Positions 16,191-25,266 of a stretch of DNA of 34,046 bases are shown here, piece after piece. The stretch is from Bifidobacterium breve (GTDB taxonomy: Bacteria; Actinomycetota; Acidimicrobiia; Acidimicrobiales; Microtrichaceae). The translations under genes were made by a program, and so were the position numbers. The notes under the pieces are model-generated. The model searched no databases and was not told the DNA's origin. It saw only the letters and a program-made list of their open reading frames with translations. The stretch lies in the NCBI GenBank assembly GCA_945888825.1, contig CAMDAT010000004.1, positions 1 through 34,046 on the forward strand. Direction: 5' to 3'. Within the stretch, counting starts at the first letter, position 1. Every line of letters starts with the position of its first letter.

Positions 16191-17087
16191 TCAAACTCGC
16201 AGATACCTACCCACGGCAATGCCAGATCCAACTGCACCGGTTACTGCCCCCACGACCAGAATCATGATGATGGCCTTCCACAGGTCGCCACCTGTCCACT
16301 TGATCTGGTTCAGAAGTTCGAATGAGACTTGATTAACAAAGTTTCGTTTCCAGAGAGCGTCGAAACCCCAGGTCAGACCTGCAGCGGCTAGCGCTCCGAG
16401 TAGTCCCTGCACCATGCCCTCGGTCATGAATGGCAAACGGATAAACCAATTGCTCGCACCTACGAGTCGCATGACCTCAATCTCTCGTCGCCGCGCAAAT
16501 ACGGCGGTGCGAATCGTATTGAAGATGAGCAACACCGAGACAAAGATGAGCGCCACACCAAAGAGCCGCACCCAAGAGTTGAGTGTGCTGAGCGACTTCT
16601 GCACCTGCCGCGCATACTCCTCGGCGTACTCAACTCGGTACACCCCAGTCATATTCTCAAATTCGGTTCCAACTGCGGACACCACATCGGCATCAGTACT
16701 CGTTGGTTTGACTCTGAAGCTCTGCGGTAGTTCCTCGGGGTTAATTGACTCCACGAAGTCAGGCTGATCGGCGAAAAGCCGCTTGAACTCGGCGTAGGTC
16801 TTTTCTTTATCTAGAAACTTGACGGACTCGACCTGCGGATTGGATTCCAGGCTCTTGTTAACACTGTCAATCTGATCGGCCGTAGCACCAGGGTTCATGT
16901 ACACAAACATCTGCACATCGGAGCGAAGCCCCAAGAAACTCTGGTTGATACCAGTTCCAATCAAGAAACTCACGGCGACGAATGCCAAGGCAATCGCAAC
17001 AGTCAGCAACGAGGCCAAGGTCAGCGTCAGGTTTCGGACCAGGTTTGACCCGGTCTCTTTAAGTACGTAATCGAGACGTATAGCCAT
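16191..17087 (-). CDS. ftsX: Cell division protein FtsX
   Basis: The permease-like partner of FtsE. The pair transmits a division signal across the membrane to activate peptidoglycan hydrolases. It has 298 residues: one N-terminal membrane segment (about 18-45, NLTLTLASLLTVAIALAFV), an extracellular domain to about residue 165, then three C-terminal membrane segments with the conserved RRREIEVMRLVGASNWFIR loop. This is the standard actinobacterial topology. The start ATG has no Shine-Dalgarno. A 65-bp spacer separates it from ftsE, whereas these genes usually overlap. The next gene downstream is a pilin, not smpB. Confidence 0.95.
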   Translation of the reverse strand: MAIRLDYVLKETGSNLVRNLTLTLASLLTVAIALAFVAVSFLIGTGINQSFLGLRSDVQMFVYMNPGATADQIDSVNKSLESNPQVESVKFLDKEKTYAEFKRLFADQPDFVESINPEELPQSFRVKPTSTDADVVSAVGTEFENMTGVYRVEYAEEYARQVQKSLSTLNSWVRLFGVALIFVSVLLIFNTIRTAVFARRREIEVMRLVGASNWFIRLPFMTEGMVQGLLGALAAAGLTWGFDALWKRNFVNQVSFELLNQIKWTGGDLWKAIIMILVVGAVTGAVGSGIAVGRYLRV

Positions 17088-17123
17088 GATGGTCTATCCC
17101 TCGACTCGTGAGATGAAAATCTG

Positions 17124-17137
17124 GCCGCTATAGCGGC
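17124..17137 (-). other. Palindrome in the ftsE-ftsX spacer
   Basis: GCCGCTATAGCGGC is a perfect 14-bp palindrome. As RNA it could form a 5-bp stem with a UATA loop. On the minus strand CAGATTTTC follows, so a weak attenuator is conceivable; a DNA-binding site is the alternative. Confidence 0.35.
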
Positions 17138-17152
17138 GGGTTGCGGCAATGG

Positions 17153-17830
17153 TCATTCGTACACACCTCGGGCCTGATCACGAACCACGCTGCCACGATC
17201 AAGTTCAATCACCCGACGACGCATCGTGTCCACAATGCCGCGATCGTGAGTTGCCATTACGACGGTGGTGCCCGTGCGATTAATACGATCTAGAAGCTTC
17301 ATGATTCCCACAGAGGTAGCAGGGTCAAGGTTTCCTGTTGGTTCATCTGCGAGCAGGATCAAGGGTCGATTCACGAAAGCTCGGGCGATCGACACTCGCT
17401 GCTGTTCGCCACCGGAGAGTTCATTCGGCATGGACCCTTCTTTTCGACCCAGACCAACTAGTTCCAGAATCTGCGGCACGGCTTCACGGATCACTGACTT
17501 CGGCCGGCCAATTGCTTCGAGTGCAAAGGCAACATTCTCGGCCACTGTCTTATTGGGGAGCAGTTTGAAGTCCTGGAACACGCTGCCGATATTCCTGCGC
17601 AGGTACGGGACCTTGTAGCCGGGAAGGGCCGCAATGTCTTTTCCAGCTACGTAGATCTTGCCCTTCTCGGCAGTCTCTTCGCGGTTCAGAAGCCGCAGAA
17701 AGGTGGATTTCCCAGACCCTGAAGGCCCCACAAGGAAAACAAACTCACCTTTTTCGATCTCTACGGTGGCATCGCGCAGGGCCATGTGCTCGCCCTTATA
17801 GATCTTCGAGACATTCTCGAGTTTGATCAC
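17153..17830 (-). CDS. ftsE: Cell division ATP-binding protein FtsE
   Basis: The ABC-type ATPase of the FtsEX complex. The Walker A motif GPSGSGKST is near residues 35-43, the Q-loop is in [12 protein letters not shown], the ABC signature is [14 protein letters not shown], Walker B is [14 protein letters not shown] and the H-loop is in MATHDRG. GTG 17830 ([15 protein letters not shown]) is the best start: it has AGGA at good spacing and matches the family N-terminus, giving 225 residues. An upstream GTG at 17863 would add 11 residues. Confidence 0.95.
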   Translation of the reverse strand: MIKLENVSKIYKGEHMALRDATVEIEKGEFVFLVGPSGSGKSTFLRLLNREETAEKGKIYVAGKDIAALPGYKVPYLRRNIGSVFQDFKLLPNKTVAENVAFALEAIGRPKSVIREAVPQILELVGLGRKEGSMPNELSGGEQQRVSIARAFVNRPLILLADEPTGNLDPATSVGIMKLLDRINRTGTTVVMATHDRGIVDTMRRRVIELDRGSVVRDQARGVYE

Positions 17831-17873
17831 GGTTTCCTGACCAGTGTGTTCGACGAATTTCACAAGCTACCGG

Positions 17874-17932
17874 ACCGATGCGCTCGGGGGGATCGGTACT
17901 TCCTGTGAAGCCTGCTGTTACAGACCTGTGAC
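17874..17932. promoter_or_regulatory. Two dyads upstream of ftsE
   Basis: In the gap between prfB and ftsE, ACCGAT (17874-17879) is mirrored by ATCGGT (17892-17897). GTTACAG-AC-CTGTGAC (17917-17932) forms a second dyad with 6 of 7 pairs. They could be operators or leader hairpins for ftsEX. No clear promoter was identified. Confidence 0.25.
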
Positions 17933-17997
17933 GTTATCGCGATGCAGAGAAGATGTGTGGAACCCCCTGAGGCCACTCTTGGGCCAGAACTGCAGCG

Positions 17998-19113
17998 CTA
18001 ATTAGCGGGAACACCCTCGGTGCGCTGCCAGCGCAAAAATGCCTCCATCAGTTCATCCAATTCGCCATCAAGGACGGCTTCGGGGTTTGGCAACTCCAAA
18101 CCAGATCGAAGGTCTTTGACTTGCTGATAGGGCTGCAACACGTAGTTGCGATCCTGGCTTCCAAAGTTGACCGAGGATTGGTCGCCAGTGATTTCGGCGA
18201 TTTTGTCCATGCGTTTTGCTCGTTCAAGTTCGAGCAGACGAGCCTTAAGGGTCTTCATTGCTCGGTCCTTGTTCTGATGTTGCGAGCGCTCGTTCTGACA
18301 GGAGGTGACGACCCCAGTTGGCAGGTGGGTGATTCTGACGGCCGAGTCCGTCACGTTGACATGCTGGCCACCTGCGCCAGAGGAACGATAGACGTCGATT
18401 CGCAGGTCTTTGTCGTCGATCTCGATCTCGGAATCAACATCTTCGATAAAGGGCGTGACTTTGACAGAAGCAAAACTGGTTTGGCGCCTCGAATTGTTGT
18501 CAAACGGCGAGATTCGAACTAGTCGGTGCACGCCATGCTCAGAACGCAACAATCCGTAGGCGTTTCTTCCCTTGACCACAAAAGTCGCCGAGGAAATGCC
18601 AGCCTCACCGCCCGCATTGAGCGACTCGATGTCAGCTGCGAACCCTCGGCGTTCGGCCCAACGGAGATACATGCGCAACAACATCTCGGCCCAGTCCTGA
18701 GCCTCGACTCCGCCTGCTCCGGAATTGACGTCAACAATGGCGTCACGTTCGTCGTACTCTCCAGTAAAGAGCGCACGCAGCTCGAGTGCGGCAAAGTCAC
18801 GCTCAAGAGACTTGACCTCTTTATCGATCTCAGCCTCGAGACTCTCGTCGTCCTCTTCTCGGGCTAACTCATGCAAGGTGGCTAAGTCCTCGACCCGGGA
18901 CTGAAGAGAGTCAAATAACTGAAGATCATCAGACATCTCCGAGAACTCTCGCTGCAGGATCTGCGCAGCGGCTGCATCATCCCAAAGGTCCGGGCGGGCA
19001 AGCTCTGTCTCGAGCTGCGGTTGACGATGCCGCAGGTCTGCAATACGTAGGTAGTCCTGCGTATCAGCAAGCCTGATTCGAAGCGCAGTGATCTGCGAAG
19101 AAAAATCGAGCAT
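17998..19113 (-). CDS. prfB: Peptide chain release factor 2
   Basis: RF2 recognises UGA and UAA stop codons. The codon-recognition tripeptide is SPF (in VRISPFDNNS) and the catalytic GGQ is in RSSGAGGQHVNVTD. It has 371 residues from ATG 19113. The reading frame is continuous through the region where E. coli prfB has its programmed +1 frameshift, and there is no in-frame TGA there. The start lies 3 nt after the secA stop (TGA-TTG-ATG), so translational coupling with secA is likely. Confidence 0.96.
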   Translation of the reverse strand: MLDFSSQITALRIRLADTQDYLRIADLRHRQPQLETELARPDLWDDAAAAQILQREFSEMSDDLQLFDSLQSRVEDLATLHELAREEDDESLEAEIDKEVKSLERDFAALELRALFTGEYDERDAIVDVNSGAGGVEAQDWAEMLLRMYLRWAERRGFAADIESLNAGGEAGISSATFVVKGRNAYGLLRSEHGVHRLVRISPFDNNSRRQTSFASVKVTPFIEDVDSEIEIDDKDLRIDVYRSSGAGGQHVNVTDSAVRITHLPTGVVTSCQNERSQHQNKDRAMKTLKARLLELERAKRMDKIAEITGDQSSVNFGSQDRNYVLQPYQQVKDLRSGLELPNPEAVLDGELDELMEAFLRWQRTEGVPAN

Positions 19114-19116
19114 CAA

Positions 19117-21840
19117 TCAGGCGCCGTGGCAAACCTTGTACTTCTTGCCGCTTCCGCAGGGACATGGCGCGTTCCTTGGCGTCTTCTCCCAATCCGTCTT
19201 CACGACCGGCTTTTGTGCCTCTGGTTCGGGAGCAGGTCCGGGACTTCCGCCCTCTGCTTGGGCCAGAGAGGTTGTCTCTAATGCGGCCGCCGGCCCTGCC
19301 GTCTGCGCAGTAGCGGGATCGTCTGGCGCGGTGTAGCTGAAGTTACCGATGGGCTTGATCTGTGGCGCCTCTTCTTGAACCACCTGCACGTGCATCACGT
19401 ACTGCACGTACTCGCGATCAACGGTGTCCATGAGTTGACCAAACATGTCGTAACCCTCACGCTGCCATTCGCTGAGTGGGTCTTTCTGACCGAGAGCACG
19501 CAGGTTGATTCCCTCTTGCAAGTAGTCCATTTCTTTCAAGTGATCGCGCCAGCGGGCATCGATGATTTTGAGCATCACCTGACGCTCTATCTGACGCATC
19601 GTGTCGTTGCCCAGGTCAGTTTCACGAGTCTCATAGTGCTGCGTGGCATCGGCCATTACTAGGTCGTAGACCTGATCACTGCTTGATGCAGCTACGAGTG
19701 ATTCGGCTGTCAAACTCGTAGGCCAGTACGAGGTCATGTCTGCAACGAGGGCATCAAGGTCCCACTCTTCTGAGTAGTCCGCAGAGCAGTGCGTGTGCAG
19801 GAGTCCATCAACGGCCTCTGCGAGAGCTTGCAGCGTCTCCTCACGAAGATCAGCACCCTCAAGCACCTGATCTCTGCGGCGGTACACCACCTTGCGCTGT
19901 TCGTTCATCACCTCGTCGTACTTCAGCACGTTCTTGCGAATTTCGCCGTTGCGCGCTTCGACGGTGTTCTGAGCTTTTTCGATAGCCTTGGAAACCATCT
20001 TGGCCTCGATTGGAACCTCATCGTCCCAACCCTTGCCCATCACCCACTCGATTGCGCCTGTTGCAAAGAAGCGCATCAAGTCGTCTTCAAGAGACAAGTA
20101 GAACTGACTCTCGCCAGGGTCACCCTGTCGGCCTGAACGACCACGCAACTGATTATCGATTCGACGACTCTCATGACGTTCAGTCCCGAGCACGTACAGC
20201 CCGCCGAGTGCTCGGACACGGTCACCGTCGGCCGAGCATTCGATGGTGTGCTGCTCGAGCAGTTCGGCATAGCGCGCTTGGCCCTCTTCAGACTCGAGCT
20301 CGAGGCCCTCTGCGTTGACATCTTTTGTCGCTAAGCCCTCGGGGTTTCCTCCGAGCAGAATGTCAACGCCTCGCCCTGCCATGTTCGTTGCAACTGTGAC
20401 TGCACCGACACGGCCAGCCTGAGTCACAATCTCGGCCTCACGGGTGTGCTGCTTTGCATTAAGAACCTCGTGGCGAATGCCACGCTTTTCAAGTTCCCGA
20501 GCCAAACGCTCTGACTTTTCGACCGAGACCGTTCCCACCAAAACTGGCTGGCCCTTCTCGGTGCGTAGCGCAATATCTTCGACGGCCGAAGCAAACTTGG
20601 CTGCTTCGGTGCGGTAGATCACGTCGCCCTCGTCTTTACGAACCATTGGACGATGGGTAGGAATGGGCACCACCTGCAAGTTGTAGGTACCCATGAATTC
20701 CGCAGCCTCGGTGACAGCTGTTCCGGTCATGCCGGCGAGCTTGTCGTACATGCGGAAGTAGTTCTGAAGCGTGACCGTTGCGAGGGTCTGGTTTTCTTCT
20801 TTGATCTTGACCCCTTCTTTTGCCTCGACAGCCTGATGAAGGCCCTCGGACCATCGCCGCCCCTCGAGCACACGACCGGTGAACTCATCCACGATCTTCA
20901 CTTCGCCGTCCGCAATCAAGTAATCGCGATCTTTGCGATAGAGCTCTTTGGCTTTAATCGCTACCTGCAACTGATGAACCAAGCTGGTGGAAACGTCGTC
21001 GTACAAGTTGTCTACGCCAAGGGATTTTTCTACGCGCTCAATGCCCTCGGGAAGTGGGAAGACCACCTTTTTCTCTTCGTCCACCTCGTAGTCCACATCA
21101 CGGTTGAGTGAGCGAGCTACTTGGGCGAATTTGTAATACAGCTTTGCGGCATCGCTCACACGGCCAGAGATAATGAGGGGGGTTCGTGCCTCGTCGATGA
21201 GGATTGAGTCGACCTCATCCACGATGGCGAAGGAGTGACCCCGCTGCACCTTCTCGTCAAGCGAGAGGGCCATGTTGTCGCGCAGATAATCAAAGCCGAA
21301 CTCATTGTTGGTTCCATAGGTCACGTCGCAGGCGTAGTTCTCCCGCTTGGCTGCCTGATCGTTCTCTCCTGGAAGGATCATGCCGACTGTGAGGCCTAAG
21401 AAGTTGTGAATGCGGCCCATGGATTTGGCATCTCGTTTAGCGAGGTACTCGTTCACAGTGATGATGTGAACTCCCTTGCCCGCCAAGCCGTCAAGGTAGA
21501 CAGGAAGGGTAGAAACCAGGGTCTTTCCCTCTCCAGTTTTCATTTCTGCAACCCAACCAAAATGCAGTGCAGCACCACCCATCAGCTGCACGTCGTAATG
21601 GCGCTGACCAGTCACCCGCAGTGCAGCCTCTCGAGCAACTGCGAAGGTTTCAATCAACAGATCATCAAGATCCTCACCGCGATCAAGTCGCCCACGAAAC
21701 TCGGCTGTTTTGGCCTGAAGCGCTGCATCAGACAATGCCTGATACTCAGGCTCCAGTGCGCCAATCTCTGGCACAAGGCCTGCGAGCGCCTTTACTTTTT
21801 TGCCTTCACCGGTGCGTAATACTTTGTCGAGGAGTCCCAC
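19117..21840 (-). CDS. secA: Protein translocase ATPase SecA
   Basis: The motor of the Sec export pathway; it pushes preproteins through SecYEG. It has 907 residues from GTG 21840 (MGLLDKVLRTGEGKK, the typical N-terminus). Walker A is in EMKTGEGKTLVSTLP, Walker B is VDEVDSILIDEARTPLI, and the second RecA-like domain has NMAGRGVDILLGG and QLRGRSGRQGDPG. The C-terminal SEC-C zinc motif is CPCGSGKKYKVCHG. A GTG at 21879 would add 13 residues that do not look like SecA. There is no strong Shine-Dalgarno, but a TAGTAT hexamer lies 8 nt upstream. It is followed directly by prfB. Confidence 0.97.
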   Translation of the reverse strand: MGLLDKVLRTGEGKKVKALAGLVPEIGALEPEYQALSDAALQAKTAEFRGRLDRGEDLDDLLIETFAVAREAALRVTGQRHYDVQLMGGAALHFGWVAEMKTGEGKTLVSTLPVYLDGLAGKGVHIITVNEYLAKRDAKSMGRIHNFLGLTVGMILPGENDQAAKRENYACDVTYGTNNEFGFDYLRDNMALSLDEKVQRGHSFAIVDEVDSILIDEARTPLIISGRVSDAAKLYYKFAQVARSLNRDVDYEVDEEKKVVFPLPEGIERVEKSLGVDNLYDDVSTSLVHQLQVAIKAKELYRKDRDYLIADGEVKIVDEFTGRVLEGRRWSEGLHQAVEAKEGVKIKEENQTLATVTLQNYFRMYDKLAGMTGTAVTEAAEFMGTYNLQVVPIPTHRPMVRKDEGDVIYRTEAAKFASAVEDIALRTEKGQPVLVGTVSVEKSERLARELEKRGIRHEVLNAKQHTREAEIVTQAGRVGAVTVATNMAGRGVDILLGGNPEGLATKDVNAEGLELESEEGQARYAELLEQHTIECSADGDRVRALGGLYVLGTERHESRRIDNQLRGRSGRQGDPGESQFYLSLEDDLMRFFATGAIEWVMGKGWDDEVPIEAKMVSKAIEKAQNTVEARNGEIRKNVLKYDEVMNEQRKVVYRRRDQVLEGADLREETLQALAEAVDGLLHTHCSADYSEEWDLDALVADMTSYWPTSLTAESLVAASSSDQVYDLVMADATQHYETRETDLGNDTMRQIERQVMLKIIDARWRDHLKEMDYLQEGINLRALGQKDPLSEWQREGYDMFGQLMDTVDREYVQYVMHVQVVQEEAPQIKPIGNFSYTAPDDPATAQTAGPAAALETTSLAQAEGGSPGPAPEPEAQKPVVKTDWEKTPRNAPCPCGSGKKYKVCHGA

Positions 21841-21848
21841 GGGCTCAG

Positions 21849-21899
21849 ATACTACCGGTGGCCGGGGCGGGACCTGCACCCGACCTAAGAAGCCACCGG
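21849..21899 (-). promoter_or_regulatory. secA upstream region: -10-like hexamer and an inverted repeat
   Basis: TAGTAT (21849-21854, minus strand) ends 8 nt before the secA GTG. Next to it CCGGTGGC (21855-21862) is perfectly mirrored by GCCACCGG (21892-21899). The repeat is either a leader hairpin near the secA start or a protein site shared with divergent comF. The region 21841-21957 contains no gene. Confidence 0.3.
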
Positions 21900-21957
21900 G
21901 GAAGACAACCCTGTTTACCTCAGCACCCAGCGAGTCTGCAGTCTTTATGGTGGCCGG

Positions 21958-22557
21958 ATGCTCTCACTCCTGCTCCCCCGCCGCTGCGTGCTGTGTCGCA
22001 GCGAAGGCACCGGACTTTGTGCTGCTTGCATCACCACTCTTATTGCGGCCCCCGAGATGGCACCACCGCCTGGATTTGATACCTGTTCTTCACTCCTGAG
22101 TTACACAGGTGCGACCAAAGAACTCATAGCAGCCCTCAAGTTCCATAATCACCGAGATGCCGTGGGAGTGCTCGGGTTTGCCATGTCACAACTCGTTGAC
22201 GCTAGCGAGACGCTCGAGCGACCCGCTCTGACTGTGACTTGGGCCCCCACCTCGGCCAATCGCAAGGCCAAGCGTGGCTTTGATCAATCCGAACTTCTTG
22301 CTCGGGCTGTGGCAGCTTCGCTCGGCCTTCGGGCATGCAAACTGCTGCGAAGAGTCGCTGGTCAAGCACAAACCGGGCACAGCCGGGCAGAGCGACTCCT
22401 TGGCCCACAGTTTCTAGCCACGGGCCGCTCTCCAGAACGCGTGCTACTCGTGGACGATGTTCGTACCACGGGGGCCACGCTGTGTGCTGCAGCCGATACC
22501 CTCATCGAATCAGGTACGGGCTCGGTTCATGGCCTAACGCTTGCCGTCACCCTCTAG
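21958..22557 (+). CDS. comF: ComF-family phosphoribosyltransferase-like protein
   Basis: A 199-residue protein. The N-terminal CVLC...CAAC is the ComF zinc ribbon, and the C-terminal VLLVDDVRTTGATL is the PRPP-binding signature of type I phosphoribosyltransferases. ComF proteins support DNA uptake in naturally competent bacteria; in many others the role is unknown. It is divergent from secA. The hibernation factor gene hpf, often found between comF and secA, is absent. ATG 21958 is used, without a clear ribosome binding site. Confidence 0.88.
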   Translation: MLSLLLPRRCVLCRSEGTGLCAACITTLIAAPEMAPPPGFDTCSSLLSYTGATKELIAALKFHNHRDAVGVLGFAMSQLVDASETLERPALTVTWAPTSANRKAKRGFDQSELLARAVAASLGLRACKLLRRVAGQAQTGHSRAERLLGPQFLATGRSPERVLLVDDVRTTGATLCAAADTLIESGTGSVHGLTLAVTL

Positions 22558-22608
22558 CGGGTTAGCGCCAAGGAGAGTTGCGGGTTCGCGGCTAGGGCGA
22601 GTTGCGGG

Positions 22609-23457
22609 CTAGTTGCCGGGGAGACTGGTCCACGGGTTCGCACCCGAGAGCATGCGATCGATTCGATCCGAAATCATGCCTTGCCACTCTGGATGAGTGA
22701 GTACGTAGAAACGGTTCTCTCGCATCGCCTCGATGACAAGTGATGCCACGTGTGCCGGTTGCAAACCCTCGGCAATCCAAGTGTTCACCATTTCTTTCAT
22801 AGCCAGCAGACCAGCATCAGTCTCTTCGACTTCTTCCACACCAACTAGGTCAGGGCGATTCCGCTCTGACTCATTGATTCTGGTTCGCACCCATCCGGGG
22901 CAGAGCACGCTCACTCCAACCTCTGGATGCGTCATCTGCAACTCGACCGAGAGCGTCTCAGACAATGTGACCACACCGTGCTTCGCCACGTTGTAGGGGC
23001 CCATTCCTGGATTCGAGGTCAGCCCTGCCATGGATGCTGTATTGACAATATGACCACCGCCGCTTGCGATAATCAGTGGCGTAAACGTGTGAACTCCGTG
23101 GATAACTCCCCACAGATCTACGTCAAGAATCCAGCGCCATGTCTCTAGATCAATCTCCCAAGAGAGCCCTCCACCAGAGACGCCAGCGTTATTGCAAGCC
23201 ACATGCAGTCCCCCGAACACGTCCATCGCTGCAGCACCGATTCGGTCCACATCGGCCGCTTGTGCAACATCGGCAGTCACAGCGAACACGTCAGCGCCGT
23301 TGCTGCGGAGTTCTTCAGCAGCAACTTCAAGCGCTACTGCTTCAACGTCAGCAAGAATAATCTTCATGCCAACGTCCGCAAATGCAGTAGCTAAGGCTTT
23401 ACCAATGCCACTAGCTGCACCGGTGACGACAGCGACTTTGCCCTCAAACTGTTCCAT
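22609..23457 (-). CDS. Short-chain dehydrogenase/reductase (SDR)
   Basis: A classical NAD(P)-dependent SDR of 282 residues. The cofactor motif TGAASGIG is near the N-terminus, then NNAGVSGGG, then the catalytic Ser (NTASMAGL) and YNVAKHG (YxxxK). The substrate is unknown. ATG 23457 has an excellent Shine-Dalgarno (AAAGGAG, about 5-nt spacing). The gene lies 57 bp after ahcY on the same strand, with a strong hairpin between them, so it either is read through from ahcY at reduced level or has a promoter inside ahcY. It converges with comF; the 51-bp gap holds a GAGTTGCGGG direct repeat. Confidence 0.9.
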   Translation of the reverse strand: MEQFEGKVAVVTGAASGIGKALATAFADVGMKIILADVEAVALEVAAEELRSNGADVFAVTADVAQAADVDRIGAAAMDVFGGLHVACNNAGVSGGGLSWEIDLETWRWILDVDLWGVIHGVHTFTPLIIASGGGHIVNTASMAGLTSNPGMGPYNVAKHGVVTLSETLSVELQMTHPEVGVSVLCPGWVRTRINESERNRPDLVGVEEVEETDAGLLAMKEMVNTWIAEGLQPAHVASLVIEAMRENRFYVLTHPEWQGMISDRIDRMLSGANPWTSLPGN

Positions 23458-23477
23458 GGGGACTCCTTTATTCAATG

Positions 23478-23506
23478 CACGGCGCGGGCAGAACGCCCGC
23501 GCCGTG
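23478..23506 (-). terminator. Strong hairpin between ahcY and the SDR gene
   Basis: CACGGCGCGGGC and GCCCGCGCCGTG form a perfect 12-bp GC-rich stem with a 5-nt loop, starting 8 nt after the ahcY stop. There is no U-tract. Tail-less hairpins are commonly proposed as terminators in actinobacteria. Only 20 bp remain before the SDR start, so it acts as a partial terminator or as a 3' stabiliser for ahcY mRNA. Confidence 0.6.
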
Positions 23507-23514
23507 TCTGAGTT

Positions 23515-24966
23515 TTAGTACTTGTAGTGACTTGGCTTGTACGGGCCTTCCACAGGAATCCCGAGGTAGTCCGACTGCTCTTGGGTGAGCGTAGTGAGTC
23601 GCACTCCGAGTGCATCGAGGTGGAAGCGGGCAACCATCTCGTCAAGCTGCTTTGGAAGGACCCAGACGCCGAGTTCGTAGTCTGCAGTCTTGGTGAAGAG
23701 TTCGATCTGGGCAAGGACCTGATTCGAGAACGAACAGCTCATCACAAAGCTGGGGTGGCCAGTGGCGCAACCCAAGTTCAGCAAACGCCCCTCGGCCAGA
23801 ACGATCACTGAGTGACCATCTGGGAAGACGAACTCATCTACTTGAGGCTTGATTGTCACTCGCTGAATATCGCTCTGACGGAACACGCCGGCCATATCGA
23901 TCTCATTGTCGAAGTGACCAATGTTGCCCACAATCGCGTTGTGCTTCATGGCGTTCATATGCTCTGCAGTAATGATGTCTTTGTTGCCAGTCGTGGTAAT
24001 GAAGATGTCCGCAGTACTGAGCACATCTTCAAGGCGTACTACCTGGTAACCCTCCATCGCCGCCTGCAGCGCACAGATCGGATCAATCTCGGTCACCACT
24101 ACACGGGCGCCTTGGCCCCGCAATGACTGAGCGGATCCCTTGCCCACGTCGCCGAATCCGGCCACTACGCAGGTCTTTCCACCGATCATGACGTCCGTGG
24201 CACGGTTGATTCCGTCCACGAGTGAGTGACGGCAGCCGTAGAGATTGTCAAACTTTGACTTCGTGGTTGAGTCATTGACATTGATAGCGGGGAACAGCAA
24301 CTGCCCAGCCTCGAACATTTGGTAGAGGCGATGCACACCAGTGGTGGTTTCCTCAGTGACACCCTTGATGCCTGCACCGATCTTGGTCCAGCGGGAAGCA
24401 TCCTCGGTCAATGTGCGGCGAAGGGTGTCAAGGACAACCTTCCATTCATCTGAGTCAGAATCGGAATCTGCAGGAACTTCTCCCGCTGCTTCATACTCGG
24501 TCCCCTTGTGCACCAAGAGCGTGGCGTCGCCACCATCGTCAAGAATCATGTTTGGTCCGGTGTTGCCCTCTGCGTCCGCTGGCCAGTTGAGGACCTGCTC
24601 GGTACACCACCAGTACTCCTCGAGCGTCTCACCCTTCCACGCGAACACGGGCACACCCTGAGGGTTGTCAATGCTTCCCTGCGGGCCGAGCACCACTGCC
24701 GCTGCGGCCTCGTCTTGAGTTGAGAAGATGTTGCAGCTGCACCAACGGACCTCAGCGCCGAGCGCAGTCAGGGTCTCGATGAGGACAGCAGTTTGAACCG
24801 TCATATGCAAGGAGCCGGTGATTCGCGCTCCTGCTAGAGGTTGAGCGTCGGAGTACTCGGCTCGAATGGCCATCAAGCCGGGCATCTCTACCTCGGCTAG
24901 GTCCATCTGCTTGCGGCCCAAGGAGGCGAGAGACAGGTCTGCAACTTTGAAATCAGTGAAACTCAT
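23515..24966 (-). CDS. ahcY: S-adenosylhomocysteinase
   Basis: The enzyme splits S-adenosylhomocysteine to adenosine and homocysteine in the methyl cycle, using bound NAD+. It has 483 residues, normal for bacteria. N-terminal substrate-site segments ([20 protein letters not shown]) are followed by the NAD-binding [19 protein letters not shown] and the C-terminal [15 protein letters not shown] that closes the partner subunit's site. The Shine-Dalgarno AAGGA sits 7 nt before ATG 24966. The upstream leader has several hairpins and may be regulatory. Confidence 0.97.
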   Translation of the reverse strand: MSFTDFKVADLSLASLGRKQMDLAEVEMPGLMAIRAEYSDAQPLAGARITGSLHMTVQTAVLIETLTALGAEVRWCSCNIFSTQDEAAAAVVLGPQGSIDNPQGVPVFAWKGETLEEYWWCTEQVLNWPADAEGNTGPNMILDDGGDATLLVHKGTEYEAAGEVPADSDSDSDEWKVVLDTLRRTLTEDASRWTKIGAGIKGVTEETTTGVHRLYQMFEAGQLLFPAINVNDSTTKSKFDNLYGCRHSLVDGINRATDVMIGGKTCVVAGFGDVGKGSAQSLRGQGARVVVTEIDPICALQAAMEGYQVVRLEDVLSTADIFITTTGNKDIITAEHMNAMKHNAIVGNIGHFDNEIDMAGVFRQSDIQRVTIKPQVDEFVFPDGHSVIVLAEGRLLNLGCATGHPSFVMSCSFSNQVLAQIELFTKTADYELGVWVLPKQLDEMVARFHLDALGVRLTTLTQEQSDYLGIPVEGPYKPSHYKY

Positions 24967-24979
24967 TTTTCTTTCCTTC

Positions 24980-25106
24980 TGCGCGCATAGTCCAAGTCTG
25001 TGAAATGGGCGCGCGCATCGAAGCGGGTAGATGCTTCAGGCTGGGGTCGTCTGACTCCTGGTACATGCAGCCATGGCAAGACCCCCATGGTAGTGCGTCC
25101 CCAGCC
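24980..25106 (-). promoter_or_regulatory. Structured 5' leader of ahcY, possible riboswitch-like RNA
   Basis: Read on the ahcY strand, the leader contains several pairings. A long-range stem GGCTGGGG/CCCCAGCC (25099-25106 with 25039-25046) encloses a CCATGG/CCATGG hairpin with an 8-nt loop (25071-25090). A GAAGC/GCTTC hairpin follows (25020-25037). A TGCGCGC/GCGCGCA stem (25011-25017 with 24980-24986) ends at the Shine-Dalgarno. It does not match the SAH riboswitch consensus as I remember it. The nested architecture next to the ribosome binding site suggests translational control, perhaps by a methyl-cycle metabolite. Confidence 0.4.
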
Positions 25107-25134
25107 GCCGGTCCTAGTTCCCCGCGCCCTTGCC

Positions 25135-25181
25135 CATTGGCGCCGGTAAGCTACGGAATCCGTCGCTTACCGGCGCCAATG
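25135..25181. repeat. 47-bp hairpin repeat, copy 1
   Basis: A perfect 17-bp inverted repeat (CATTGGCGCCGGTAAGC / GCTTACCGGCGCCAATG) encloses the 13-nt loop TACGGAATCCGTC, which can pair internally (ACGG/CCGT). It lies between divergent ahcY and the peptidoglycan-binding lipoprotein gene, where a terminator would have no incoming transcript. It matches copy 2 at 43 of 47 positions. No T-tract and no obvious target duplication are seen. Confidence 0.9.
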
Positions 25182-25266
25182 ATCGCTGGGGTCACCGAAT
25201 TGTTCTGATCCGGGTGCAAAACTGTGGATTAATTGAGTTCACAACAAGATGGAGCACACCTTGACT

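Noticed and set aside
19000-19113. Programmed frameshift in prfB
   Set aside because: The reading frame is continuous from the ATG through the N-terminal domain with no internal TGA.
22575-22608. GAGTTGCGGG direct repeats between comF and the SDR gene
   Set aside because: Only two 10-bp copies 24 bp apart in a short convergent gap; too little to claim function.
24967-25106. ahcY leader as a known SAH riboswitch
   Set aside because: I could not find the conserved core (GAGGAGCGCTGC-type and CCAGGCTCG-type segments) as I remember it; kept only as an unidentified structured leader.
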